Of a stretch of 64,000 bases of DNA, positions 24,674 through 34,316 are shown one piece after another; positions within the stretch are counted from its first letter, which is position 1; every line of letters starts with the position of its first letter. The stretch is from contig NZ_JBBUTK010000002.1 in assembly GCF_039592695.1 (NCBI RefSeq), forward strand, positions 248,001-312,000. Reading direction: 5' to 3'. The stretch comes from Flagellimonas_A sp039592695 (lineage in GTDB: Bacteria; Bacteroidota; Bacteroidia; Flavobacteriales; Flavobacteriaceae). The notes under the pieces were generated by a model. That model saw nothing but the letters and a program-made list of their open reading frames with translations, was not told the origin of the DNA and did no database searches. The translations under genes and the position numbers were made by a program.

Positions 24674-27604
24674 ATGAAACGAACTTTACTGAAAAATGCA
24701 TTTTCGCTATTGTTTCTTGTGATACCTTTCGGGGTCTTTTCACAAGATTCGGTCAGCGGAACGGTAACGGACGCCACCAATGGTGATCCGTTGGCAGGGG
24801 TCTCGGTCGTGATCAAAGGCTCTACCGTAGGTGCCCTGACCGATTTTGATGGTAATTTTACCATTGCCGCCTCACCCGATGACACTTTGGTGTTCTCTTA
24901 CATTGGCTACTCTACCAAAGAAGTGCCGGCGTCTGATGCAAGTAGCGTACAGATGAACGTTGACGTCACCAATCTTGACGAAGTAGTTGTAACCGGCCTG
25001 GTATCGAGTATCAAGCGTTCAAACTTAGCAAATAATATTTCTACAGTTGACAGCGAAGCGTTGACAGGGGTGACCACTGGATCAACCCTTGACGGTGCCT
25101 TGTACGGTAAACTTACAGGGGTGAACATCAACGCTGCAGGAGGTGCGCCCGGTGGTCAGACCGCTTTGCGCCTTCGTGGTATTTCCTCTCTTTCGGGCAA
25201 CAACCAACCCCTTTTTATTGTCGATGGCGTATACATTAGTAATGTACAACTGACAAATGGTTCTGCAGTAGCCTCTGGTGCCAATGCCGGTAGGGAAGAA
25301 GGGGGCTCGAATAGGGTCTCTGATATCAATCCTGATGATATCGAGAGTATAGAGGTCTTGAAAGGGGCTTCTGCTGCGGCTATCTATGGTACACGTGCCA
25401 ACGCCGGGGTAGTCATCATCACTACCAAAAGAGGGGCAGCCGGAAAAACAGTGGTCAAACTGGAACAGGATGTCGGATTCAACACCATCCAAAACTTTGC
25501 GGGCAGAAGACAATTTACTTCCGCTACTGTAGCTTCTACATTTGGTGCTGCCGAAGTTCCCATTTTTGAGGCCGCTCGTGATGCCGGAAGAATATTCAAT
25601 TATGAGGAAGAACTTTATGGTGAAGAAGGCCTGATTGTTGATACCCGGGTATCGGTATCCGGTGGTGGCGAAAAGACCAAGTTTTATTTTAATGCCAGTA
25701 GAAGAAATGAAGATGGCATCATGCAAAGAACGGGCTATCGAAGAAATTCACTAAGGGTAAATTTAGACCATATCTTAAGTGAAAAATTGAAGATAGGCCT
25801 CTCTTCTAACTACGTGAACAGTAGGGCAGATAGAGGCCCTGTTGGCAACGAAAACAATGGGGGATTCAGTGTCGGCTACAATTTGGCGTTAGTGACAGCG
25901 GATTGGGAAAATCTTTTTCCAGATGAAAATGGAGTTTACCCCGATGGACGATTTGCAGCGGCGAATGTCATTTTCAATCGTGACCTTATCGATAACAGCG
26001 AAGAAATCAATCGGTACATACAAGGGGCCAACATAGAATATAAGGCACTCACCAATGATAATTTTTCATTGCGACTTACGGCAAACGGAGGATTGGATTA
26101 TTTTCAAGCTAAAACCTTGGTGTACATCCCCGAAACCCAACAGATACAACGGGCGACCACACAGGGCTTTATAAGTCAGGGTAACACCAATTCATTACAG
26201 TATAACTATAATGCTTTTGCGGTAATGGATTATACCCCTTCTGATGAGATCAGCCTTAATGGGCAGTTCGGTATTTCATATCTCAATTTTGAAAGTGATG
26301 CCGTAATCAGTCAAACAACCCAGTTAGTGCCCACGCAGCGAAATTTGCAACAAGGCGGGGAGTTCAACACTTTTCAACGATTGACCGAAGAAGAAGAATT
26401 CGGGATCATAGGCCAGAGCACCTTAAATTGGGATGACAAGATTATTGCAACTGCGGGTATTCGTTTTGACAAATCAAACCTCAATGGTGATCCCAACAAA
26501 TATTTTGCTTTTCCAAGGGCATCTTTGGCAGTAAATGTCGCCAATTTTGATTTCTGGAATGTTGATGCCGTAAATCTTTTCAAATTGCGCGTCGCTTACG
26601 GTGAGACAGGAAGCAGCGCTCGTTTTGGTTCGTTGTTCACCCCACTGGGGCCTACATCTGTAGGTGGTTCCCAAGGATTGGCTTTGCCAACGGTGGGCCA
26701 GAACAACCAATCGGCGCAATTGGGGGATCCCAATTTGGAGCCCGAAACTTCACAAGAGCTTGAGTTCGGTGCAGACTTCTCGTTTTTTGATAATAGACTG
26801 GGATTGGAACTTACAGGATATATCAGGGATGTAAAAAATCTGATTTATCCATTTTCTTCCATTCCATTGTCTTCAGGTTTTTCGAATTCCATCAGAAACG
26901 ATTTTGACCTTCGTAACAAGGGGTTTGAAATATCGCTGAATGCGAATCCGGTCAGTAGTTCAAAAATCAATTGGAATACGACTTTAAACCTTTGGAGGAA
27001 TGAAGCTATCGTCGAACGATTGGGCGTTGGAGAATTTCAACCGACCGGTGAAGGGTTTAGCCTAACTTTCGGTAGTTCGTTTATTCGTGAAGGGGAGCCA
27101 GCAACATCGTTGGCAGCGAACATTAGCGGAGTGACAACAATAATTGGCGATGCAGCACCAGAATATGAAATGAGCTGGTTCAACCAAATCACGCTGTTTA
27201 AAGATTTGGATATTACGTTTCTTTGGCATTGGAAAAAAGGAGGTGATGTACTCAATTTGACCAAGCTGTTATCTGATTTTGGTGGTGTGACCCCTGATTT
27301 AGATGACCCTGATGTCATTGCGAATCCACGATTCGGCACATTTGGTGCAGCCGGCTACATAGAAGATGGCACATATTTAAGACTACGCGAAGTGGGGGCC
27401 TACTACACCTTGCCCTTTGAATTTGACTTCATCGAAAAAGCAAGAATCGGTATTTCAGGGAAAAACATCTTGACAATCACCGATTATACCGGGTATGATC
27501 CAGAGACATCTGCTTTTGGTCCATCAGGATTATCTCAAGGAATCGAAGTGGCACCTTTCCCAAGTGCGGCACAATATTATTTCCATGTACAACTTACATT
27601 TTAA
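24674..27604 (+). CDS. SusC/RagA family TonB-linked outer-membrane protein
   Basis: A 976-residue outer-membrane transporter. After a signal peptide (ends VFSQ) comes a carboxypeptidase-regulatory-like domain (SVSGTVTDATNGDPLAGVSV, residues about 26-110), then a TonB plug with the SusC-type LRLRGISSLSGNNQPLFIVDGV and IEVLKGASAAAIYGTRANAG. The remainder forms a 22-strand barrel ending in an aromatic residue (YYFHVQLTF). With the SusD-like lipoprotein 10 bp downstream it should import an oligosaccharide, peptide or other large nutrient by TonB energy. No enzymes are linked to the pair, so the ligand cannot be inferred. Confidence 0.96.
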   Translation: MKRTLLKNAFSLLFLVIPFGVFSQDSVSGTVTDATNGDPLAGVSVVIKGSTVGALTDFDGNFTIAASPDDTLVFSYIGYSTKEVPASDASSVQMNVDVTNLDEVVVTGLVSSIKRSNLANNISTVDSEALTGVTTGSTLDGALYGKLTGVNINAAGGAPGGQTALRLRGISSLSGNNQPLFIVDGVYISNVQLTNGSAVASGANAGREEGGSNRVSDINPDDIESIEVLKGASAAAIYGTRANAGVVIITTKRGAAGKTVVKLEQDVGFNTIQNFAGRRQFTSATVASTFGAAEVPIFEAARDAGRIFNYEEELYGEEGLIVDTRVSVSGGGEKTKFYFNASRRNEDGIMQRTGYRRNSLRVNLDHILSEKLKIGLSSNYVNSRADRGPVGNENNGGFSVGYNLALVTADWENLFPDENGVYPDGRFAAANVIFNRDLIDNSEEINRYIQGANIEYKALTNDNFSLRLTANGGLDYFQAKTLVYIPETQQIQRATTQGFISQGNTNSLQYNYNAFAVMDYTPSDEISLNGQFGISYLNFESDAVISQTTQLVPTQRNLQQGGEFNTFQRLTEEEEFGIIGQSTLNWDDKIIATAGIRFDKSNLNGDPNKYFAFPRASLAVNVANFDFWNVDAVNLFKLRVAYGETGSSARFGSLFTPLGPTSVGGSQGLALPTVGQNNQSAQLGDPNLEPETSQELEFGADFSFFDNRLGLELTGYIRDVKNLIYPFSSIPLSSGFSNSIRNDFDLRNKGFEISLNANPVSSSKINWNTTLNLWRNEAIVERLGVGEFQPTGEGFSLTFGSSFIREGEPATSLAANISGVTTIIGDAAPEYEMSWFNQITLFKDLDITFLWHWKKGGDVLNLTKLLSDFGGVTPDLDDPDVIANPRFGTFGAAGYIEDGTYLRLREVGAYYTLPFEFDFIEKARIGISGKNILTITDYTGYDPETSAFGPSGLSQGIEVAPFPSAAQYYFHVQLTF

Positions 27605-27614
27605 AAAAATAGAC

Positions 27615-28922
27615 ATGAAAAACATAAGAAGATTAACAATTATGATTGCGGCCATTTTCGTTCTCTCGTGTAGTTTGGATGAAGTGGTCGATCCAAACCA
27701 GCCGAGTTTAGAAGGTGTGGTCGGTGACGCCAGTTTACAGAACCTAAATCTATTGGCCCAAGGTCTTGAGGCGCGTGCGGTCAATAGTTGGGGTGGTTTT
27801 ATTACGGCAACTGGTTCAATTGCTAGAGAACTGTATGATTTCAATGCCTCAGATCCAACGACTACAGAAACGTTGATTGGAAAGGATGGTGTCGTGCTCA
27901 CAGGTTCTGAACCACAACTCACAGGAACCATGTTTGGTAGGTATCAAGCGGTCAAAAGTACAGACTTCATTCTTGATGCCGTTGAACGGTCTGAGATTTC
28001 TGAAGCCCAGAAAAGCGGTTTTAGAGGTTTGGCATTGACCTTTAAGGGCTTTATGTTATTGGATGTGCTTGAGTTATTGGGTGATAACGGAGTTAGGGTC
28101 GATATTGCTGATCCAGAGAATTTGGGTCCCTTTTTAGGGAGGGCCGAAGGCTTTCAGGCCATAAGGGATTTTCTTGACCAAGGCTTCGCAGAATTGCAGG
28201 GTGCGGAATTTACCTTTCAGTTTTCATCGGGCTATGAAGGCTTTGATACCCCGGCTACGTTTGCCCAGTTCAATCGGGCCATTGCTGCAAGGGTGGCCGT
28301 TCGACAAGGTGATTATGCCGGGGCACTTACGCTTTTGAATGATTCTTTTTTAGAGTTGAGCGATGCTAATCTCGGTATTGGCCCAAAACGTATTTATGCA
28401 CAGGGCGGAACAGAGCTTTTGAACCCCATTTTTAAGGCTCCACAGCAAAGTGGTGATCAGCTTATAGTGCACAATCGCTTTATTGATGATATTCAGGCCG
28501 GTGATACTAGAATCAACAAGTTCAGATTAAGGGATGATCCTGTGGCTAGAGACGGGTTAAACGGCACCCATGAAATCAATGTTTACGAGTCGGTAACTTC
28601 GCCAATCGACCATATCAGAAATGAAGAGTTGATATTGATTTATGCCGAGGCCAATATTCAAGAAGGAAATCTAACTGATGCTGTAGATGCCCTGAACATT
28701 ATCAGAAACGCCTATGGATTGGGAGATTATGCCGGTGCTGTTGATGAGGCTAGCCTAATTGACGAAATGCTCTATAACAGGGCATATTCATTATACGCTG
28801 AAGGTCACGCCATGTTCGATTTGCGACGATACAATCGTTTGAACGATACTTTTTTGCCAATCGACAGGCCTGGAGACATCATACACACACAGTTTCCGAT
28901 ACCACCATTTGAGGTTCAATAG
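27615..28922 (+). CDS. RagB/SusD family nutrient-binding lipoprotein
   Basis: A 435-residue surface lipoprotein. The start at 27615 gives MKNIRRLTIMIAAIFVLSC with a lipobox Cys; the frame is open further upstream only within susC. Helical TPR-like segments (GLALTFKGFMLLDVLELLGD, AQFNRAIAARVAVRQGDYAGA) and a C-terminal RAYSLYAEGHAMFDLRRYNRLN are typical of SusD. It caps the SusC channel and binds the ligand. At 435 residues it is shorter than many SusD proteins (500 or more). A strong terminator follows. Confidence 0.95.
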   Translation: MKNIRRLTIMIAAIFVLSCSLDEVVDPNQPSLEGVVGDASLQNLNLLAQGLEARAVNSWGGFITATGSIARELYDFNASDPTTTETLIGKDGVVLTGSEPQLTGTMFGRYQAVKSTDFILDAVERSEISEAQKSGFRGLALTFKGFMLLDVLELLGDNGVRVDIADPENLGPFLGRAEGFQAIRDFLDQGFAELQGAEFTFQFSSGYEGFDTPATFAQFNRAIAARVAVRQGDYAGALTLLNDSFLELSDANLGIGPKRIYAQGGTELLNPIFKAPQQSGDQLIVHNRFIDDIQAGDTRINKFRLRDDPVARDGLNGTHEINVYESVTSPIDHIRNEELILIYAEANIQEGNLTDAVDALNIIRNAYGLGDYAGAVDEASLIDEMLYNRAYSLYAEGHAMFDLRRYNRLNDTFLPIDRPGDIIHTQFPIPPFEVQ

Positions 28923-28947
28923 GCCAAAGTTTTTTAATATTGAGTTT

Positions 28948-28981
28948 CAAGGCCCGCTTTTTTAAGCGGGCCTTGTTTTTT
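28948..28981 (+). terminator. Terminator of the SusC/SusD operon
   Basis: A perfect 12-bp stem (CAAGGCCCGCTT paired with AAGCGGGCCTTG) with a TTTT loop is followed by six T. It lies 25 bp after the susD-like stop codon. Confidence 0.92.
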
Positions 28982-29154
28982 AACCTTCGTGCAACTGTTC
29001 AGAGGCTTTTTTTGCCAATCACAGAGATGCCATACGTCGAAAATCCATTAAAATAGAATGTTTAAATTGTTGAAAAACAATATTTTATGAATTCAATGTA
29101 AAATTAATGTAAATTTTATGTTACATAAAAGTTTTATGAACGTAAAATAAATGC

Positions 29155-29162
29155 TATATTTG
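29155..29162 (+). promoter_or_regulatory. Candidate -7 box in an AT-rich promoter region
   Basis: TATATTTG is an exact TAnnTTTG match 41 bp before the start of the YwqK-like gene. The 280-bp gap before that gene is very AT-rich. AATGTAAA occurs at 29095, 29106 and 29170, the first two 11 bp apart, and ATGTAA/TTACAT forms an inverted repeat at 29107-29126. These could be operator sites. Confidence 0.5.
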
Positions 29163-29203
29163 TTACGTTAATGTAAATGATTTCAAACATAATCCCAGAT
29201 ATA

Positions 29204-29554
29204 ATGAAAAAACTGATATTACTTTTGGCGGCGGTTTTTACCATAGGAGTATATGCCCAAGATATAAAGCCTACTTACGAAAAAGTAGGTGACATGGTAA
29301 AAGCCACTTATTTTCACGACAATGGTGAAATTGCACAGACAGGCTTCTATTTAAATGGAAAGCTTCACGGGCAATGGCGAATGTACAATGAAGAAGGCAA
29401 GAAGATTGCGACCGGTAAATATGAAATGGGCCAACGCTCTGGCAAGTGGTTTTTCTGGGAAGGCCAGACGCTCAAGGAGGTTGACTTCACCGATAACAGA
29501 ATCACCAACGTGATTCAATGGAACAATGCTGAAGCTGTTGCCGTCAATAAATAG
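29204..29554 (+). CDS. YwqK/MORN-like exported protein
   Basis: A 116-residue protein with a signal peptide (MKKLILLLAAVFTIGVYAQ); the start at 29204 is chosen because it gives this signal, while an in-frame ATG at 29177 lies inside the promoter region. The mature part has MORN-type repeats: HDNGEIAQTGFYLNGKLHGQW, here slightly shortened to its core NGEIAQTGFYLNGKLHGQW, then NEEGKKIATGKYEMGQRSGKW. Such proteins are often labelled as YwqK family antitoxins, but a secreted Bacteroidetes member has no demonstrated antitoxin role. It is convergent with the RND operon. Confidence 0.8.
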   Translation: MKKLILLLAAVFTIGVYAQDIKPTYEKVGDMVKATYFHDNGEIAQTGFYLNGKLHGQWRMYNEEGKKIATGKYEMGQRSGKWFFWEGQTLKEVDFTDNRITNVIQWNNAEAVAVNK

Positions 29555-29576
29555 AACGTACAAATCGAAATAAAAA

Positions 29577-29605
29577 TCCCGACAGGAAACTGTCGGGATT
29601 TTTTT
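29577..29605. terminator. Bidirectional terminator
   Basis: TCCCGACAG pairs with CTGTCGGGA around a GAAA loop, with A-rich DNA on the left and seven T on the right, so it can act on both strands. It lies between the convergent YwqK-like gene and the end of the RND permease gene. Confidence 0.88.
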
Positions 29606-32600
29606 ATGCTGCTTTTTTCATTTTTTCTTGCTCAACTTCAGGTTTTTTGCGCTTGCTGCGTATCCATAATTTCAACCGATAGATGATGTTGAACAATACG
29701 GGTACGATAATCAATGTCAGAAAAGTAGCCACAATCAACCCAAAAATGACCGTCCATGCCAATGGCCCCCAGAAGATGACGTTATCTCCACCAACATAAA
29801 CCTGGGGGTCAAATCTACCAAATAGCGTCACAAAGTTGATGTTCAGGCCAGTGGCCAATGGAATCAAGCCCAAAACCGTCGTAATTGCCGTTAAGATTAC
29901 AGGGCGCAATCTTGCCTTACCCCCTTTGATAATGACTTCGGTGACATCTTCTCTACTCAAAAGATCATCATCAGATAAACCCAGTTTTAGTTTTTTTCTG
30001 TCAATCAAGATTTGTGTATAATCCAAAAGTACGACCCCATTGTTGACCACAATACCCGCCAGTGAGATGATGCCCATCATGGTCATCATGATGACAAACG
30101 GCCAGCCGGTGAGTACAAGCCCACCAAAAACGCCTATAAAACTCAAGAAAATGGCGGTCATGATGATGGCTGGTTTTGATATACCCCCGAATTGGAATAT
30201 CAATATCAGCATGATCAATCCCAGACCAGAGAAAAAGGCACCCATCAAAAACTGCATCTGCTTGTTCTGCTCTTCAATCTGGCCCGTATAATCAATTTTC
30301 ACCCCCTCAGGAAGCCCTTTGAATTCTTCCATCTCTTTCTGTATTTCAGCAACGATGGCACCTGCATCGGTAAAGCCGGGTTTCAACGCTGAGTATACAG
30401 TGACCACCCTTTTGGTGTCTTTGTGCTTGATGGCACTGAAAGATGAGGTATTGCGCTGTGAAGCAACCGCAGAAACAGGTATTTCCTTTATTTGCCCGGT
30501 TGCCTGGTCTCTAAAAATGATGTTCTGGTTGAACAGGGCACTGGTGTTGTAGCGCAAATCTTCGTTGAACCTGACATTGATGTCATAATCTTCACCGTCT
30601 TTTTTATAGATGCCTGCCTTATCGCCAAACAATGAACGGCGCAACTGCGTGCCCACTTGCCCAACGGCCACCCCAAGCTCGCCCGCTTTTTCGCGGTCAA
30701 CAATGACCTGCATACTGGGTTTGCTCTTGTTGACATCAATTTTCAATTCTTCAATGCCTGCAATGCTCTTGCTATTGATGAAGTTGCGCATGCGCTCTGC
30801 GGTATTGATCAAGGTATCATAGTTGCTTCCCTCAATCTCGATGTTGATGGGATATCCAGCTGGTGGACCGACCGCATCTTTTTCCACAGAAATTGCCACC
30901 CCGGGATAAATACCCTTCAGGGCATCCTGTATTTTTTGACGAAGTTCTTCAGTATCAAATCCATCACGATACTTATATTCTCGCATCGATAGGGTGATTT
31001 TCCCCCTGTGGGGCATTTCAGCTGCCGAACCACCCTCGGTAAAGGGATTTTCAGCTCCTTGACCTACCTGAGAGACTCCAGATTCAATCAAAACATTATA
31101 ATCCCCATCGGTATATTTCTCACTATCGGCAATGTTGTACACGCGTTCTTCGATGGACTTTGTAATTTCATTTGTCTTTTTGATATCGGTACCTTCGGGA
31201 TATTCGATGTAGACAAAGATTTGGTTGGGCGTATTGTCAGGAAAGAACTCCACTTTGGTTCTTTGGCTTCCCAAAGAGGCACCAAAAGTCATGAACGCCG
31301 CAATCAGCAAGAGCAGGGTGCCGCCGAAGTACCAATACACATTTCTTCCCCTCAAGGCATGTTTTAACCGTTTTTCATACCGGTTTTCCAATTTTACCAA
31401 ACCGTTTTTTTGAAAACGCAACGCCCATCTTTTGAGGAAATACTTGTAAATCCAAAACATGGCAGCCACCACAATCATCAAGGTGCCCAAGCCACGGACA
31501 GGCCCACCGATGATAAGGATGAAAAGCCCCAATCCGCCGAGAATGGCACTGATACGGATCAACTGTTTTACCGAAAGCTCTTTTTCACCCACTTCCATAA
31601 ATTGTGAGACCAGCATAGAGTTCATAAAAATGGCCACAAAGAGCGAGGATCCCAGTACTACCGATAATGTAATGGGAAAGAAAATCATAAATTCACCCAT
31701 GATGCCCGGCCACATACCGAGCGGTACAAAAGCTGCTACCGTAGTCGCTGTGGAGATGATAATGGGGAATGCAATTTCACCAATACCCTTTTTGGCGGCC
31801 TCTTTGCGAGACATGCCCTCTTGCTCCATCAGGCGATAGACATTTTCGACCACTACCACGCCGTTATCCACCAGCATGCCCAGACCCATGATAAGCCCAA
31901 AAAGAATCATGGTGTTCATCGTATAGCCCAAAGCTGAAAGGATCATAAACGACATGAACATTGACATGGGTATGGCGAAACCAACGAACAATGCATTTCT
32001 GAAACCAAGAAAAAACATCAATACGGTGACCACGAGAATGATACCAAAGATGATGTTGTTCACCAGATCATCAACTTGGTTCAGGGTACGGCTTGATGAA
32101 TCGTTGGCGATGGTGACTTTCAGGTCTTTCGGAAAGTAATTCTCTTCTGCATCTTTCACGATTTCTCGGATAAGCTCTGCTGCTCGAATAGCGTTTTTTC
32201 CAGAACGCTTTTTGACATCGAGCATAACTACGCTTTCTTGGTGTTCCCTAGCGTAGGTCGTTTTGTCCTCTTCTTCAAAGGAAACCGTAGCAATGTCCCT
32301 GAGATAGACCGCACCATCTTCAGATTTTACCACAAAATTTTCCAATTCTGAGGGCTTTTCAATCTCTCCCAAAATACGGATGGTCCTGCGCTGGCCGCTA
32401 GTAATAAGGTTGCCTGCAGACATGGTCATGTTGCCGTTGCCAATGGCCTGCAGCACGTCATCGAAATTCACTTTTGCTGCCATCATCTTGTAGACATCAA
32501 CGGCAACCTCAACTTCTTTTTCCTGCGCCCCGCGAATGTCGACCTCCTTGATTTGTGGCAGGTCTTCAATCTCATCCTCTAAATATTCGGCAAACTCTTT

Positions 32601-33107
32601 TAACCTTTCCACAGGATAATCTCCCGTAATATTCACGTTCATGATGGGGAAGGATTCTGCCAAGTTCAGATCAAACACATTGGGTTCGACCTTGGCCCCT
32701 TGAAAAATGGGCCAATCTTCACCTGCCTTTTCGGCATCGACTTCGTCTTTGACCTTTTGTTTGGCGTTCTCAACGGTGATGTCCTCATCAAATTCGACCA
32801 CGATCATCGAATAGTCTTCTTGTGATGTAGAGGTAAGCTCAACAAGATTGCTCACATTTTTCAAACGATCTTCAAGTGGATCGGTGATAAGCCGCTCCAT
32901 ATCCTCAGCAGTGTTACCGGGATATACCGTGCTTACATAAATCTTGGTCTCCTCAACTTCTGGAAAATCCTCTCGGGGCATTGAAAAATAGGAGGAAAGT
33001 CCGATAATTAGGAACAACCCGATCATCACATAGATGACCGAGGGGTTGTCAATGGCCCAAGATGATAACCTAAATTCTTTGTTGGCGTTTTTTTTGGCCT
33101 TTTCCAT
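29604..33107 (-). CDS. RND efflux transporter permease subunit
   Basis: A 1167-residue inner-membrane pump of the AcrB/HAE1 class. The N-terminal helix is followed by SMPREDFPEVEE; helix 4 contains GMLVDNGVVVVENVYRLMEQ, the proton-relay region, and two large periplasmic loops (about 60-320 and 640-960) each precede helix blocks. Proton flow would drive export through the adaptor and TolC partner encoded upstream. It is the last gene of a tetR-tolC-adaptor-pump operon, 3 bp after the adaptor gene. It is longer than AcrB (about 1050), mainly through a soluble insertion near 540-600 and a basic tail. The substrate is unknown. Confidence 0.94.
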   Translation of the reverse strand: MEKAKKNANKEFRLSSWAIDNPSVIYVMIGLFLIIGLSSYFSMPREDFPEVEETKIYVSTVYPGNTAEDMERLITDPLEDRLKNVSNLVELTSTSQEDYSMIVVEFDEDITVENAKQKVKDEVDAEKAGEDWPIFQGAKVEPNVFDLNLAESFPIMNVNITGDYPVERLKEFAEYLEDEIEDLPQIKEVDIRGAQEKEVEVAVDVYKMMAAKVNFDDVLQAIGNGNMTMSAGNLITSGQRRTIRILGEIEKPSELENFVVKSEDGAVYLRDIATVSFEEEDKTTYAREHQESVVMLDVKKRSGKNAIRAAELIREIVKDAEENYFPKDLKVTIANDSSSRTLNQVDDLVNNIIFGIILVVTVLMFFLGFRNALFVGFAIPMSMFMSFMILSALGYTMNTMILFGLIMGLGMLVDNGVVVVENVYRLMEQEGMSRKEAAKKGIGEIAFPIIISTATTVAAFVPLGMWPGIMGEFMIFFPITLSVVLGSSLFVAIFMNSMLVSQFMEVGEKELSVKQLIRISAILGGLGLFILIIGGPVRGLGTLMIVVAAMFWIYKYFLKRWALRFQKNGLVKLENRYEKRLKHALRGRNVYWYFGGTLLLLIAAFMTFGASLGSQRTKVEFFPDNTPNQIFVYIEYPEGTDIKKTNEITKSIEERVYNIADSEKYTDGDYNVLIESGVSQVGQGAENPFTEGGSAAEMPHRGKITLSMREYKYRDGFDTEELRQKIQDALKGIYPGVAISVEKDAVGPPAGYPINIEIEGSNYDTLINTAERMRNFINSKSIAGIEELKIDVNKSKPSMQVIVDREKAGELGVAVGQVGTQLRRSLFGDKAGIYKKDGEDYDINVRFNEDLRYNTSALFNQNIIFRDQATGQIKEIPVSAVASQRNTSSFSAIKHKDTKRVVTVYSALKPGFTDAGAIVAEIQKEMEEFKGLPEGVKIDYTGQIEEQNKQMQFLMGAFFSGLGLIMLILIFQFGGISKPAIIMTAIFLSFIGVFGGLVLTGWPFVIMMTMMGIISLAGIVVNNGVVLLDYTQILIDRKKLKLGLSDDDLLSREDVTEVIIKGGKARLRPVILTAITTVLGLIPLATGLNINFVTLFGRFDPQVYVGGDNVIFWGPLAWTVIFGLIVATFLTLIIVPVLFNIIYRLKLWIRSKRKKPEVEQEKMKKAA

Positions 33108-33110
33108 AAT

Positions 33111-34295
33111 TTATTCTTTGGCTGTTGATTCGTAGTTCAAAAGTTGGACTGCTTGACCATCCCTGACACTTCGGGCCCCTTCTGATATAACCCTATCGCC
33201 GTCGGTGAGGCCGCTCAGAACTTCTACATAATCGCCCTGTGTCTTTCCGGTCTTGATGACGACTTTCTTTGCCAAAGTCTCATCGTTGTTTTCTTCGTTA
33301 ATGACGTACACATATTGATCGCCCTCGGCATTTTCAGATACGACACTTTGCGGAATCAAAATGGCTTCTTCATTGGTGTAATCGTTGATTTTTACTTCGG
33401 CGGTCAAATTGGGTTTTATTTTTCCATCCTTATTGGGAACGGGAATCTCAACGCTGAAGGCCCTATTGCTCGGGTTGATGTAATTGCCAGTTTGCCTGAC
33501 CTTGGTTCGGATGCTGTCACCCAACACCGGAAAATACACTTCAACAGCTTTGCCTGACGTTATGTTTGAAAGGTGGGTTTCGGGCACTTCAACCTCAATG
33601 TACATGTCAGAAAGGTTGACGATACGGAATACCTCAGAGCCTGGCCCAGGATTCACTACGGTACCTTGGTCTTTGATCACGTCGTCGATGACACCTGAGA
33701 ATGGCGCACGAATCTGTGATTTAGCCAACTGGCTCTCCAACTGTTTCACAGCACTTTCTTGGGCTTCGTAGTTAGACTTTGCCTGCAAGTACTGAATTTC
33801 AGAACCGATACTTTGCTCCCAGAGCCTTTTTTGGCGTTCATAGGTTGTTTCGGCCAAGGCCGCCTGTGTCTTGAGCTGGGCCAATTGGCTTGAAAGGCCA
33901 CCGTCGTCGATAGACGCCAATAGCTGACCTTTTCTTACCCGGTCACCTTCCTTAACATAAACACGGTACAGCGTACCGGGCATTTCAGGATAGATCAAGA
34001 CGTTTTGATCGGTCATCACATCGCCCTGCAGTTCTAAATAGTGCTCAAAACGCTCAGACTTTGCCTCTAATGCGGACACCAAGGGCAATTTGGCATCATC
34101 ATCAAGTTCTGAAATAGCAGAATCAAGGAGTGCAATCTGTTGCTCCAATGCTTTTTGTTGTGAAGCGATTTCGGTTCTTTTGGTGCGAATTGCTCCCAAA
34201 TCTTGGGTTGAAACCACACTTTCTACAGAACTCTCACCTCCTCCACATGAAGCGATGATGGTTCCAAAAATTAATATGTATACTAGCTTTCTCAT
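33111..34295 (-). CDS. RND efflux periplasmic adaptor subunit
   Basis: A 394-residue membrane fusion lipoprotein: the leader MRKLVYILIFGTIIASC ends in a lipobox Cys. It begins with a predicted coiled coil (residues about 30-75), then the biotinyl-lipoyl-like hairpin halves (PGTLYRVYVKEGDRVRKGQL and KSQIRAPFSGVIDDV) around a helical hairpin, a beta-barrel and a membrane-proximal domain (KTGKTQGDYVEVLSGLTDGD). It links the pump to the TolC-type channel. The additional N-terminal coiled coil is a local feature also seen in other Bacteroidetes adaptors. Confidence 0.94.
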   Translation of the reverse strand: MRKLVYILIFGTIIASCGGGESSVESVVSTQDLGAIRTKRTEIASQQKALEQQIALLDSAISELDDDAKLPLVSALEAKSERFEHYLELQGDVMTDQNVLIYPEMPGTLYRVYVKEGDRVRKGQLLASIDDGGLSSQLAQLKTQAALAETTYERQKRLWEQSIGSEIQYLQAKSNYEAQESAVKQLESQLAKSQIRAPFSGVIDDVIKDQGTVVNPGPGSEVFRIVNLSDMYIEVEVPETHLSNITSGKAVEVYFPVLGDSIRTKVRQTGNYINPSNRAFSVEIPVPNKDGKIKPNLTAEVKINDYTNEEAILIPQSVVSENAEGDQYVYVINEENNDETLAKKVVIKTGKTQGDYVEVLSGLTDGDRVISEGARSVRDGQAVQLLNYESTAKE

Positions 34296-34316
34296 TTTTG
34301 TTGGATTGTCGTGTTG

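Noticed and set aside
24674..28922. Complete polysaccharide utilisation locus
   Set aside because: Only SusC and SusD are present; no glycoside hydrolase, lyase, sulfatase or regulator is linked, and a strong terminator ends the pair.
29204..29554. Toxin-antitoxin pair suggested by the YwqK-like protein
   Set aside because: The protein has a signal peptide and no toxin gene is adjacent; MORN-like repeats alone do not show an antitoxin role.
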